Origin: CAMBRQ01 sp945870325
GTDB taxonomy: Bacteria > Bacillota > Clostridia > Lachnospirales > Lachnospiraceae
Assembly (NCBI RefSeq): GCF_050313795.1
Contig: NZ_JBNPMC010000057.1
Span: 1 to 17,260 of the forward strand
Direction of reading: 5' to 3'
Length of the DNA stretch: 17,260 nucleotides
Part shown: piece by piece, positions 7,057 to 14,325 of the stretch
Numbering within the stretch: the first letter of the stretch is position 1
Layout: the number at the start of each line of letters is the position of its first letter
Position numbers and translations under genes: made by a program
The notes under the pieces: model-generated
The model's input: the letters and a program-made list of their open reading frames with translations, nothing else
What the model was told of the DNA's origin: nothing
The model's database searches: none

Positions 7057-7117
7057 GATAACTGGCGGATAACGCGCTTAAAATCTATTTGACAAATGCA
7101 ATTTTCTAAGAAATAAT
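7057..7117 (+). promoter_or_regulatory. Promoter of the PucR gene pair with GATAAC repeat
   Basis: TTGACA (7089-7094), a 17-base spacer and AATAAT (7112-7117) form a good sigma-A promoter 22 bases before the ATG at 7140. Upstream, GATAAC occurs twice in direct orientation at 7057-7062 and 7068-7073 (11-base period), ending 15 bases before the -35, which is a plausible activator site. Because the promoter follows the C-S lyase gene, the regulators can be expressed separately from the operon. Confidence 0.65.
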
Positions 7118-7139
7118 ATTCATAATGGAGTGAATATTT

Positions 7140-8306
7140 ATGTTTGAAATTGAGAATTGTTACAAGATAATATTTGAAGCCATGCTTGAAACGTCGGTGC
7201 TTGGGTGCATAGCAGAAGGAATTGACCAATATACGAACGCAGGGGTTGCGTTCGTATCAGGGACAGGAAGAATATTGGCATACTCCGGTCTGTGGAGTAA
7301 TCTATTCCCTATGTCGGTGGAAAAAGAGCATCTTATATTGGAAGACTATGAGATCATATTTGAAAAAGAAGGAATCAGTGACAGATATTTATGCATAACG
7401 ACTGTATATAGTGGCAGAATGGCTGCCGGTTATATCGTACTGGCATATGAGAAAGAAGAAAAAGAGATTATTCAGGAATTGGGGACGATTCTGGCACAGA
7501 ATGTAAAGCGTTATTTTGAGGAGGAACAGAGGCAATATGTTCTTACTCAATCACTGAGAGAGCATATGATTGGATGGACGCTTTTTGAAGATGATGCTTC
7601 GAAGATGACAGGGGAAAAGAACTGTCCGGAAGAGAAATACATTGCTGCGTTATTGTGTAAGAAGGATGGCAGGATAGAAGAGACGATTGCCAGACTGCGT
7701 AATATATGGGGCTGTATGTATCTGTATGAGGAGAAGGAAGAAGTCTTCCTGTTGTTGTACCGTTTAACGAATAGAGATGTGTCTGCTATCTATGAAAAGA
7801 TTGGGGCAGAGAAGATAAAGTGCTGTATCAGTGAAGTGTTTTCGAAGATTTATCTGTGTAAGAGCAGGAAGAACATCCTGAAAAGAATGGCGCTGGCGAG
7901 AGAATCTCGGACGATTGCCGTCATGCGGCGGGAAAAGGAATGGTCTATGCAGGGGCTTTATACTTATACGGCATCACTGATCGAGAAGGCTGGCTTAAGC
8001 GATTATTCCGTTGATAGACTGCTTCTGGAAGATGAGAAAAATCATACGGAACTGTATCACACATTAAAAACCTATCTGCTTTGTGAGAATAATGTTACTG
8101 TAGCAGCGAAGGCATTGCATATCCATCGAAATACGCTGGTTTATCGGTTGAAACAGATTAAAGAGTGTCTGGAAACTGATGTAAACGATCATGTAATATC
8201 CAGAGAATTACTGGCATTTATCATGATGAATGATGCCTCGGGACAGGGAATAAGGAGCAAAACTGACTATGAAGATTGTACAGGAGTTGCCGGAAGTATT
8301 TCGTGA
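7140..8306 (+). CDS. PucR/CdaR-type transcriptional regulator
   Basis: A 388-residue cytoplasmic regulator. The C-terminal domain at about 305-360 is a PucR-type helix-turn-helix (HTH_30): NNVTVAAKALHIHRNTLVYRLKQIK with the typical HRNTL..RL core. The middle part (about 165-270) has the loose pattern of the GGDEF-like domain found in this family. The N-terminal 130 residues include NAGVAFVSGTGRILAYSGLW, a GAF/PAS-like start typical of a small-molecule sensor, but the ligand cannot be named. GGAG at 7127-7130 supports ATG 7140. Its last 38 bases overlap the next gene, a second protein with the same DNA-binding domain type, so the two are co-translated. PucR-type proteins usually regulate nearby amino acid or purine catabolism; control of the upstream cysteine operon is plausible but unproven. 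Confidence 0.82.
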   Translation: MFEIENCYKIIFEAMLETSVLGCIAEGIDQYTNAGVAFVSGTGRILAYSGLWSNLFPMSVEKEHLILEDYEIIFEKEGISDRYLCITTVYSGRMAAGYIVLAYEKEEKEIIQELGTILAQNVKRYFEEEQRQYVLTQSLREHMIGWTLFEDDASKMTGEKNCPEEKYIAALLCKKDGRIEETIARLRNIWGCMYLYEEKEEVFLLLYRLTNRDVSAIYEKIGAEKIKCCISEVFSKIYLCKSRKNILKRMALARESRTIAVMRREKEWSMQGLYTYTASLIEKAGLSDYSVDRLLLEDEKNHTELYHTLKTYLLCENNVTVAAKALHIHRNTLVYRLKQIKECLETDVNDHVISRELLAFIMMNDASGQGIRSKTDYEDCTGVAGSIS

Positions 8307-10422
8307 ATTTGGTGAACAGAGAAGGAAATCTTTTCTGGAGATAAAAGAATATAAAGATAAGGGGATTCCGGTTGTGGGAATGTATTGTGCATACTTCCCG
8401 CCGGAACTTGCGATTGCCGCCGGAGCAATTCCGGTGGCTTTATGTTCGTTTGCGGACGAGACAATCCCCGCGGCTGAGAAAGTTATGCCGAAAAGTATGT
8501 GTCCGCTTGTGAAGTCCAGTTATGGGTTCGCAGTCACGGATAAATGTCCTCTTTTTCATTTTACAGATCTGGTGATCGGAGAGACGACATGTGACGGGAA
8601 GAAAAAGATGTATGAGATGATGATGGAATTCAAAGCGGTTCATGTTATGGAACTCCCGAACAGCCAGTCTGAGCGCGGCTATGAATTCTGGAAAAAGGAG
8701 GTCATACGCGCAAAAGAGTATCTGGAGGAGTTCTTCCATGTGGTGATCACCGAGAAGATGATCCGGGATGCGGTTCATCTTAACAATCAGATTCGTACAT
8801 CCCTTAAGAACCTATGTGAAGTTATGAAACTGGATCCGGCACCTGTGTCTGGAGAGGATATACAGAGGATGGTGCTGGGGAGCAAGTATCGTTTTGATTT
8901 TCAGACGACACCGGAAATTGTGGCAGGTGTCCGGGATAAGATTCTGGAGGAATATGAACAGGGAAAGAAACTAGACAAGAGAGTAAGGATTCTTGTGACC
9001 GGCTGTCCGGTCGGAGGAGACAGTCTTAAGGTAATCCGTGCGATTGAGAAGAATGGTGGTGTTGTGGTAGCAACGGAGAATTGCAGCGGTGTGCGTGCGT
9101 TGTCTACGATGGTGGAAGAAGATACAGATGATATCTACGGGGCGATTGCCAGAAAATACCTGTCAACAGGATGTTCGATCATGACGCCGAATGACAACCG
9201 GATTGAACTGCTCAGTGAGATTATTGACGAATATCACGTGGATGGGGTAGTGGAGGTAATCCTGACGGGATGTCATTCTACCGGAGCAGAATCTTTCTAT
9301 ATCCGTAAGTTTGTAAATGAAGAGAAGCATCTTCCTTATATTGCCGTTGATACGGACTATTCCAATGCGGATCATGGACAGATCTCGACCAGGCTGGCTG
9401 CATTTATCGAAATGATACAGGCTGAAAATTCAGAGGATCGGCAGGTGGATATTAATTGCTGTTATAAGATTGTACTGTCGGGAAGCAATGCCGGGAACTC
9501 TGAACAGGATATCCTAAGAGAAATCTGGGAGTATACGGGGATACCGATCGGTGAATATGATAAGCATGGGCATCTCACTGCCAGTGCAGGCTTTCATCAG
9601 ATCACACCGGAGACAGAAGCCAGAAAGATTGAAAAAGAGTATCCGGATAGACAGGGGAAATTTGTCGCATACGTAATGCCTGGAATATCAGCGAAGACGG
9701 CGGAGCAGCTTATGGATATCCTGCTTAAGAATTACAGTATGAAAAAACAATTCTTACAGGGAGTGACGAGTGAATATCCGGATTATTTGTGGTTGATCGC
9801 AGAGAATATAGGGGATCTTGAGCGAATCCATAGTGCATTAAAACAGGATGATGGATTCCAGGGAATACCGGAGCTCCCGGATGGGAAAAAAATGTTTGTA
9901 TCCCGTATTCAGGGAAAAGAAGACAGAAAACGGCTGATCAGTATCTGTAGAAAATGCATGAGGGATTCGGACGGGCGTATCTTAGTCGGAAATGGTTTCG
10001 GGGACGTGTCAAGTAAAGAAGAAAACTGTAAATTACAGGAACGAGTGATGAGGATTGCTCGGGAGAGAAAAGAACGGGAAAAAGTCCGGCTGATAGAAAA
10101 TTATTATCACGAACTGGCAGTTGAATGTATTAGTGAGAGGATGGAACAGGAATCAGTCTATCTTGAGGAACTGGAAATCATCAATAAAGAGGAGTTGGAA
10201 AAAGGAAAAGAACTCTATGATACACTCTACTGGTACCTGCGGATGAAGCGCAATGTGGCTTCGACCGCGGCAAAGATGAAGTTACATCGTAATACGCTGC
10301 TTCCAAGGATCGCGAGGTTGAACGAGATCATGGAAGTTGATGCGATGGAGGGGGCGGATTGTGAAAGAATCCTGCTTATAATGGAAATAGAACGCAGACA
10401 AAACGGGGACGGGGGAAATTGA
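8269..10422 (+). CDS. YjiM-like double-cubane-cluster reductase domain fused to PucR-type HTH
   Basis: A 717-residue two-part protein. Residues 1-385 match the 2-hydroxyacyl-CoA dehydratase D-component superfamily, specifically the YjiM/double-cubane cluster protein branch: GMYCAYFPPE (C40), DETIPAAEK, CPLVKSSYGF (C78), DKCPLFHF (C93), GETTCDGKKKMYE (C108), VTGCPVGGD (C246), ENCSG (C272), STGCS (C302), TGCHSTGAES (C335) and DTDYSNADHGQISTRLAAF. YjiM-type proteins normally stop there. Here about 330 residues follow: a region with GGDEF-like PucR features (RILVGNGFGDVSSKEE near 570-585) and a C-terminal helix-turn-helix, RNVASTAAKMKLHRNTLLPR (661-680). ATG 8269 has AAGGAG at 8252-8257. The frame is uninterrupted, with no sign of assembly error. 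The last codons come from a hairpin repeat. No YjiL-type ATPase activator is in the window. I infer an iron-sulfur or redox-sensing transcription regulator. Confidence 0.85.
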   Translation: MKIVQELPEVFREFGEQRRKSFLEIKEYKDKGIPVVGMYCAYFPPELAIAAGAIPVALCSFADETIPAAEKVMPKSMCPLVKSSYGFAVTDKCPLFHFTDLVIGETTCDGKKKMYEMMMEFKAVHVMELPNSQSERGYEFWKKEVIRAKEYLEEFFHVVITEKMIRDAVHLNNQIRTSLKNLCEVMKLDPAPVSGEDIQRMVLGSKYRFDFQTTPEIVAGVRDKILEEYEQGKKLDKRVRILVTGCPVGGDSLKVIRAIEKNGGVVVATENCSGVRALSTMVEEDTDDIYGAIARKYLSTGCSIMTPNDNRIELLSEIIDEYHVDGVVEVILTGCHSTGAESFYIRKFVNEEKHLPYIAVDTDYSNADHGQISTRLAAFIEMIQAENSEDRQVDINCCYKIVLSGSNAGNSEQDILREIWEYTGIPIGEYDKHGHLTASAGFHQITPETEARKIEKEYPDRQGKFVAYVMPGISAKTAEQLMDILLKNYSMKKQFLQGVTSEYPDYLWLIAENIGDLERIHSALKQDDGFQGIPELPDGKKMFVSRIQGKEDRKRLISICRKCMRDSDGRILVGNGFGDVSSKEENCKLQERVMRIARERKEREKVRLIENYYHELAVECISERMEQESVYLEELEIINKEELEKGKELYDTLYWYLRMKRNVASTAAKMKLHRNTLLPRIARLNEIMEVDAMEGADCERILLIMEIERRQNGDGGN

Positions 10423-10438
10423 AAAAACCCCCGTCCCC
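10405..10438. repeat. GC-rich hairpin repeat, copy 2 (loop inverted)
   Basis: Perfect arms GGGGACGGGGG (10405-10415) and CCCCCGTCCCC (10428-10438), extended by four more pairs (AAAC/GTTT). The loop AAATTGAAAAAA is the exact reverse complement of the loop in copy 1, although the flanking promoter block keeps the same orientation. The left arm and part of the loop supply the last codons and the TGA stop (10420-10422) of the preceding gene. Confidence 0.9.
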
Positions 10439-10458
10439 GTTTCTTAATGGTTGACTTT

Positions 10459-10514
10459 GTATCGCAAAGTATCGTGCGCGTCCATTGAGTATCTGATGAA
10501 AAGGGAAGTATAAT
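10459..10514 (+). promoter_or_regulatory. PLDc_N/ABC operon promoter with GTATCG direct repeat
   Basis: GTATCG at 10459-10464 and 10469-10474, then TTGAGT (10485-10490), an 18-base spacer and TATAAT (10509-10514). All elements have exactly the spacing seen in the XRE promoter (436-491). Transcription would start near 10521, which excludes ATG 10518 as the start of the next gene and supports ATG 10566. Confidence 0.7.
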
Positions 10515-10565
10515 AATATGGAACGAAGAACATATCAGATTTGCATGATACAGGAGGAGAGAGAC

Positions 10566-10766
10566 ATGAATATTAAGGAAGTTCTACCATTCATCATCCC
10601 GTTGATTATCGCGGAATTTACATTGCTTGCTATATCAATATGGCATATTCTGACTCACAATCATTATAAGCGTGGCAATAGAATCCTGTGGCTTATTGTT
10701 GTAATTGTGGGGATGGAATTTATCGGTCCGGTGTTATATTTTTTATTGGGAAAGGAAGATGTTTAA
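10566..10766 (+). CDS. PLDc_N domain small membrane protein (66 aa)
   Basis: A 66-residue protein with two membrane spans (about 6-28 and 39-62) of the PLDc_N family, named after the N-terminus of cardiolipin synthases. It shows the family pattern: PLIIAEF, then WHILTHNHYKRGNRILW in the cytoplasmic loop, then EFIGPVLYFLLGKED at the end. ATG 10566 has CAGGAGGAG (10551-10559) ahead of it; the frame could begin at 10518 but that lies at or before the transcription start. Its TAA abuts the ATG of the ABC ATPase. Such stand-alone proteins often precede ABC-2 exporters in Firmicutes. The molecular role is not known; an accessory subunit of the exporter is plausible. Confidence 0.82.
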   Translation: MNIKEVLPFIIPLIIAEFTLLAISIWHILTHNHYKRGNRILWLIVVIVGMEFIGPVLYFLLGKEDV

Positions 10767-11702
10767 ATGGATGTATTAACACTTTCCCATGTGTCCAAGT
10801 CATTCGGGCAGCATAGGGTTATTGAGAATCTCGAGTTTTGTATTCCGGAGCATACGGTCTATGGTTTTATCGGGCAGAATGGTGCCGGGAAGACGACCAC
10901 TATGAAGATAATTCTCGGATTGTTAAGAGCGGATACGGGTGTGATAACGGTGAATGGCAAGCAGGTTTGCTATGGACAGAATCATACCAATCAATTTATT
11001 GGCTATCTGCCGGATGTGCCAGAGTTCTATGGATTCTTAACGCCGATAGAGTATCTGGAATTATGCGGTGAGATTACAGGTATGGAAAAACGGGAAATTC
11101 GGCGAAGATCCGAGGAAATGCTGGAACTTGTAGGCTTATCTGAAAGGAAGAAGAGGGTTCAAGGGTTTTCCAGAGGAATGAAACAGCGGCTTGGGATTGC
11201 GCAGGCGCTGCTTAATCGACCGAAACTCCTGATCTGTGATGAGCCGACTTCTGCTCTTGATCCGGTAGGGAGAAAAGAGATTCTGGATATTCTGCATACT
11301 GTAAAAGAGCATACTACAGTACTGTTTTCAACACACATTTTGTCAGATGTGGAACGAATCTGCGATAAGATTGCATTTCTTCATAACGGAAAACTTGAAT
11401 TTCAAGGAACACTTGAGGAGATTCGGAGTCAGCGGCAAGGAAGAGGATTCCAGATTGAGTTCTATCGGAAGGAAGATGTGGCGTTATTTTTAAAGTATTT
11501 TCCAGGCACCGTAAGTGAAGGTGGTTATAAAGTTCTCTGTGAGAGGAATATGGGAAATAACATGCAAAACAATATGAAATATGTGGAGAAAAATATGACG
11601 CATGCTATGGAATTCGTAGTAAAAAATAACATGGCTATAAGAAGCATAGAGATGCTGGAGACGACACTTGAGAATCTATTCATGGAGGTGGTAGGACAAT
11701 GA
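10767..11702 (+). CDS. ABC-2 type transporter ATP-binding protein
   Basis: A 311-residue ATPase of the BcrA/CcmA-like export class. Walker A is GQNGAGKT (36-43), the signature is FSRGMKQR (134-141), Walker B is LLICDEP (154-160) and the switch histidine is H190 in FSTHIL. All are intact. After about residue 215 it continues with the C-terminal extension usual in ABC-2 ATPases. That extension holds an unusual Asn/Met-rich stretch (about 261-281, NMGNNMQNNMK then EKNMTHAM), encoded at 11547-11609. ATG 10767 directly follows the previous stop and its own 3' end overlaps the permease start (ATGA). With the permease it should form an exporter for a peptide, lipid or drug; substrate cannot be read from the sequence. 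Confidence 0.9.
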   Translation: MDVLTLSHVSKSFGQHRVIENLEFCIPEHTVYGFIGQNGAGKTTTMKIILGLLRADTGVITVNGKQVCYGQNHTNQFIGYLPDVPEFYGFLTPIEYLELCGEITGMEKREIRRRSEEMLELVGLSERKKRVQGFSRGMKQRLGIAQALLNRPKLLICDEPTSALDPVGRKEILDILHTVKEHTTVLFSTHILSDVERICDKIAFLHNGKLEFQGTLEEIRSQRQGRGFQIEFYRKEDVALFLKYFPGTVSEGGYKVLCERNMGNNMQNNMKYVEKNMTHAMEFVVKNNMAIRSIEMLETTLENLFMEVVGQ

Positions 11703-12463
11703 GAGCCTTTCTTGCATTTACGAAAAAGGAGTGGGTTGAACTGATTCGCACTGGCAGGCTGGCGATTCTTTTGGTTCTATTCAGTCTGTTCGGTATTATG
11801 AATCCAGCAGTTGCGAAACTGACTCCGTGGATGATGGAGATGATGGCGGATAGTCTGAAGGAGACGGGGCTTACGGTGGCAGCGGTGAAGGTAGATGCCA
11901 TGACATCCTGGACGCAGTTCTACAAGAATATTCCGATTGCTATGGTGATATTCCTGTTGATGTTTGGCGGGATTCTAACAGCAGAATATCAGAAAGGGAC
12001 GTTAATTAATATGCTGACAAAGGGGCTGGCAAGATGGAAGGTCATTCTGGCGAAGGGCTGTATCATGACCGCAACATGGACGGTGTGCTACTGGCTATGC
12101 TACGGGATCACCTATGGATATAACTGGTATTTCTGGGAAAATGGAATTGCTTCGCATCTAGGATTGGCGGCTGCGTGTGTATGGATTCTGGGGATCTGGC
12201 TGATTGCAGTTATGCTGCTGATGTCAACGGTGTTTCAGACCAGTTCAGCAGTGCTGGCAGCGACAGGAGGTATCGCTTTGGTCAGTTATGTCGTTGGATT
12301 GATTCCGAAGGCGAGAAAGTTTCTGCCCACGCATCTTCTGGCGGCTTCCGGGATGTTGTCAGGCGCAGGCAGTGTAGAAGAATACTGGTGTGCGGTATGG
12401 GTAACGATCGGGCTTGGTGTGTTAGGATTGCTGGCCGCAGTTATTGTATATAATAAAAAGTGA
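11699..12463 (+). CDS. ABC-2 type transporter permease
   Basis: A 254-residue membrane protein with about six hydrophobic spans (roughly 20-38, 79-95, 120-140, 152-175, 184-203 and 232-250). It has the ABC-2 permease layout: a short amphipathic start, FTKKEWVELIRTGR, before span 1 and the cytoplasmic EYQKGTLINMLTKGL motif after span 2. It overlaps the ATPase gene by four bases (ATGA at 11699), and the ATPase 3' end carries its ribosome binding site (GGAGGTGG). It is probably the channel of the exporter. It is the last gene of the unit, and I see no strong terminator in the 60 bases that follow. Regulation by the XRE protein at 551 is suggested by the shared promoter. Confidence 0.87.
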   Translation: MRAFLAFTKKEWVELIRTGRLAILLVLFSLFGIMNPAVAKLTPWMMEMMADSLKETGLTVAAVKVDAMTSWTQFYKNIPIAMVIFLLMFGGILTAEYQKGTLINMLTKGLARWKVILAKGCIMTATWTVCYWLCYGITYGYNWYFWENGIASHLGLAAACVWILGIWLIAVMLLMSTVFQTSSAVLAATGGIALVSYVVGLIPKARKFLPTHLLAASGMLSGAGSVEEYWCAVWVTIGLGVLGLLAAVIVYNKK

Positions 12464-12526
12464 ACTTTGTTACATCTCATACGATATTAAAAGTGTGGAA
12501 AGAGATCTCGAACCAGGGCTTTCTTT

Positions 12527-12570
12527 TTGACTATCTGTCTTTCCGTTGCTATACTAAAAGAATAGTATAG
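12527..12570 (+). promoter_or_regulatory. ptsI promoter with inverted repeat over the -10
   Basis: TTGACT (12527-12532), a 17-base spacer and TATACT (12550-12555) form a sigma-A promoter. The -10 lies inside a perfect inverted repeat, CTATACTA (12549-12556), six bases AAAGAA, then TAGTATAG (12563-12570). That position suits a repressor operator or an initial-transcript hairpin. Confidence 0.75.
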
Positions 12571-12614
12571 AAAACGAAAAGAATTAATATGGTATCGGTA
12601 AGGAATAATAGTAG

Positions 12615-14246
12615 ATGAAAACATATATAGGCAAATCAGTATATAAAGGAATCGTGACAGGACCGGTGGTAGTCCTGAAGAATGATGATTATCAGGTGAA
12701 GCGGCTAAAGATAGAGGATGCAGAAAGTGAACTGGCAAGACTTGAGAAGGCAGGCGAACAGGCGCAGAAACAGCTTCAGGGACTCTATGATAAAGCAGTA
12801 AAAGAAGTGGGAGAAGCCAGTGCTGCTATTTTCGAAGTGCATCAGATGATGTTAGAGGATGAAGACTATCTGGATGCAATCCAGAATATGATCTGTACAG
12901 AGATGGTAAATGCAGAATATGCAGTAGCAGTTACCGGGGATAATTTCTCGGAGATGTTTGCAAGTATGGATGATGACTATATGAAAGCAAGAGCGGCAGA
13001 TGTAAAGGATATCTCTAACAAACTGGTCAAGAATCTGACTGGACAAGGAGAGGTAGACCTTGCATCCATAAAGCCATCCATTATCGTGGCGGATGATTTA
13101 AGTCCCAGTGAGACGGTACAGATGGATAAAGAGAAGATTCTTGCATTCGTGACGGTACATGGCTCTACGAATTCTCATACGGCAATCCTGGCGCGCCTGA
13201 TGAATATTCCGGCGCTGATCGGGGTTCCGATAGATCTGGAAGAGATTCAGACAGGTGTGCAGGGAGTAGTAGACGGATTCCGAGGAGAGTTTATACTTGA
13301 GCCGTCCGAGGAGGTCTGTACACAGACAAAAGAGCGGATGCGGGAAGAAGAAGAGAAACTGCATCTTCTACAGAACCTGAAAGGGAAAGAGAATGTGACG
13401 CTGGATGGAAGGCAGATCAACATCTATGCGAACATCGGAAGTGTAGGTGATGTAGGATATGTGTTGGAAAATGATGCCGGTGGAATCGGATTGTTCCGAA
13501 GTGAATTCTTATATCTTGGACGGAATGATCTTCCAACAGAAGAAGAGCAGTTCCAAGCGTATAAGCAGGTGCTGCAGATGATGGCAGGCAAGAAGGTGAT
13601 CATACGTACTCTGGATATTGGCGCCGATAAACAGGTGGATTATCTGAATCTGGGACAGGAGGAGAATCCTGCGATGGGATACCGGGCAATCCGTATCTGC
13701 CTGAAACAGCCGGAGATATTCAAGGTACAGCTTCGGGCTCTGCTTCGGGCAGCCACATATGGCAATCTGTCAGTGATGTATCCGATGATTACTTCTGTAG
13801 AGGAAATAGAGAAGATATTTGTAATTGTGAAGGAAGTAGAGGAGGAACTAACGAAGGCAGAGGTTCCTTATCAGCTTCCGGAGCAGGGAATTATGATTGA
13901 GACGCCTGCAGCAGTTATGGTCAGCGATGAATTGGCGGAACTGGTAGATTTCTTCAGCATCGGAACCAATGATCTGACGCAATATACCCTGGCGATAGAC
14001 AGGCAGAATGAGAAACTGGATGATTTCTACAATCCACATCATAAAGCCATCTTGAAGATGATTCGTATGGTAGTGGAGAATGCACACAGATATGGCAAAT
14101 GGGCGGGAATCTGCGGAGAATTGGGCGCTGATCTGACTCTTACGGAAGAATTCGTGCGTATGGGAGTTGATGAATTGTCCGTTGCACCGTCTATGGTATT
14201 AAAAGTCAGAAAACAGGTAAGAGAGATGAACGCATCTGAAGCATAA
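12615..14246 (+). CDS. ptsI: Phosphoenolpyruvate-protein phosphotransferase (PTS enzyme I)
   Basis: A 543-residue cytoplasmic enzyme that takes phosphate from PEP and passes it to HPr, starting sugar uptake by the phosphotransferase system. The N-terminal HPr-binding and phosphohistidine domains end with VHGSTNSHTAILAR, whose H188 is the phosphorylated residue. The PEP-binding barrel shows GIGLFRSEFLYLGR (R296), RTLDIGADKQ (R332), GIMIETPAAV (E430), FFSIGTNDLTQY (N453/D454) and IDRQN. The C-terminal GICGELGAD contains the catalytic Cys501. Length is normal for the family (about 540-575). ATG 12615 begins MKTYIGKSVYKGI, the usual enzyme I start, with a modest ribosome binding site (TAAGGAATAA). 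No ptsH lies next to it, so HPr is encoded elsewhere. Confidence 0.96.
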   Translation: MKTYIGKSVYKGIVTGPVVVLKNDDYQVKRLKIEDAESELARLEKAGEQAQKQLQGLYDKAVKEVGEASAAIFEVHQMMLEDEDYLDAIQNMICTEMVNAEYAVAVTGDNFSEMFASMDDDYMKARAADVKDISNKLVKNLTGQGEVDLASIKPSIIVADDLSPSETVQMDKEKILAFVTVHGSTNSHTAILARLMNIPALIGVPIDLEEIQTGVQGVVDGFRGEFILEPSEEVCTQTKERMREEEEKLHLLQNLKGKENVTLDGRQINIYANIGSVGDVGYVLENDAGGIGLFRSEFLYLGRNDLPTEEEQFQAYKQVLQMMAGKKVIIRTLDIGADKQVDYLNLGQEENPAMGYRAIRICLKQPEIFKVQLRALLRAATYGNLSVMYPMITSVEEIEKIFVIVKEVEEELTKAEVPYQLPEQGIMIETPAAVMVSDELAELVDFFSIGTNDLTQYTLAIDRQNEKLDDFYNPHHKAILKMIRMVVENAHRYGKWAGICGELGADLTLTEEFVRMGVDELSVAPSMVLKVRKQVREMNASEA

Positions 14247-14281
14247 GGAATAATAGAATACGAGATATCCATGAAAAATAA

Positions 14282-14318
14282 GCACCTGTATGTAGTAAAG
14301 ATTACAACATGCAGGTGC
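14282..14318. terminator. Bidirectional terminator between ptsI and the minus-strand gene
   Basis: Arms GCACCTGTATGT (14282-14293) and ACATGCAGGTGC (14307-14318) pair over 12 bases with one G-U. GTAA/TTAC inside the loop can extend the stem. On the minus strand the stem is followed by TTATTTTT, a proper T-run. On the + strand the following TCTGTTTATAATT is a weaker one. Confidence 0.8.
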
Positions 14319-14325
14319 GATCTGT

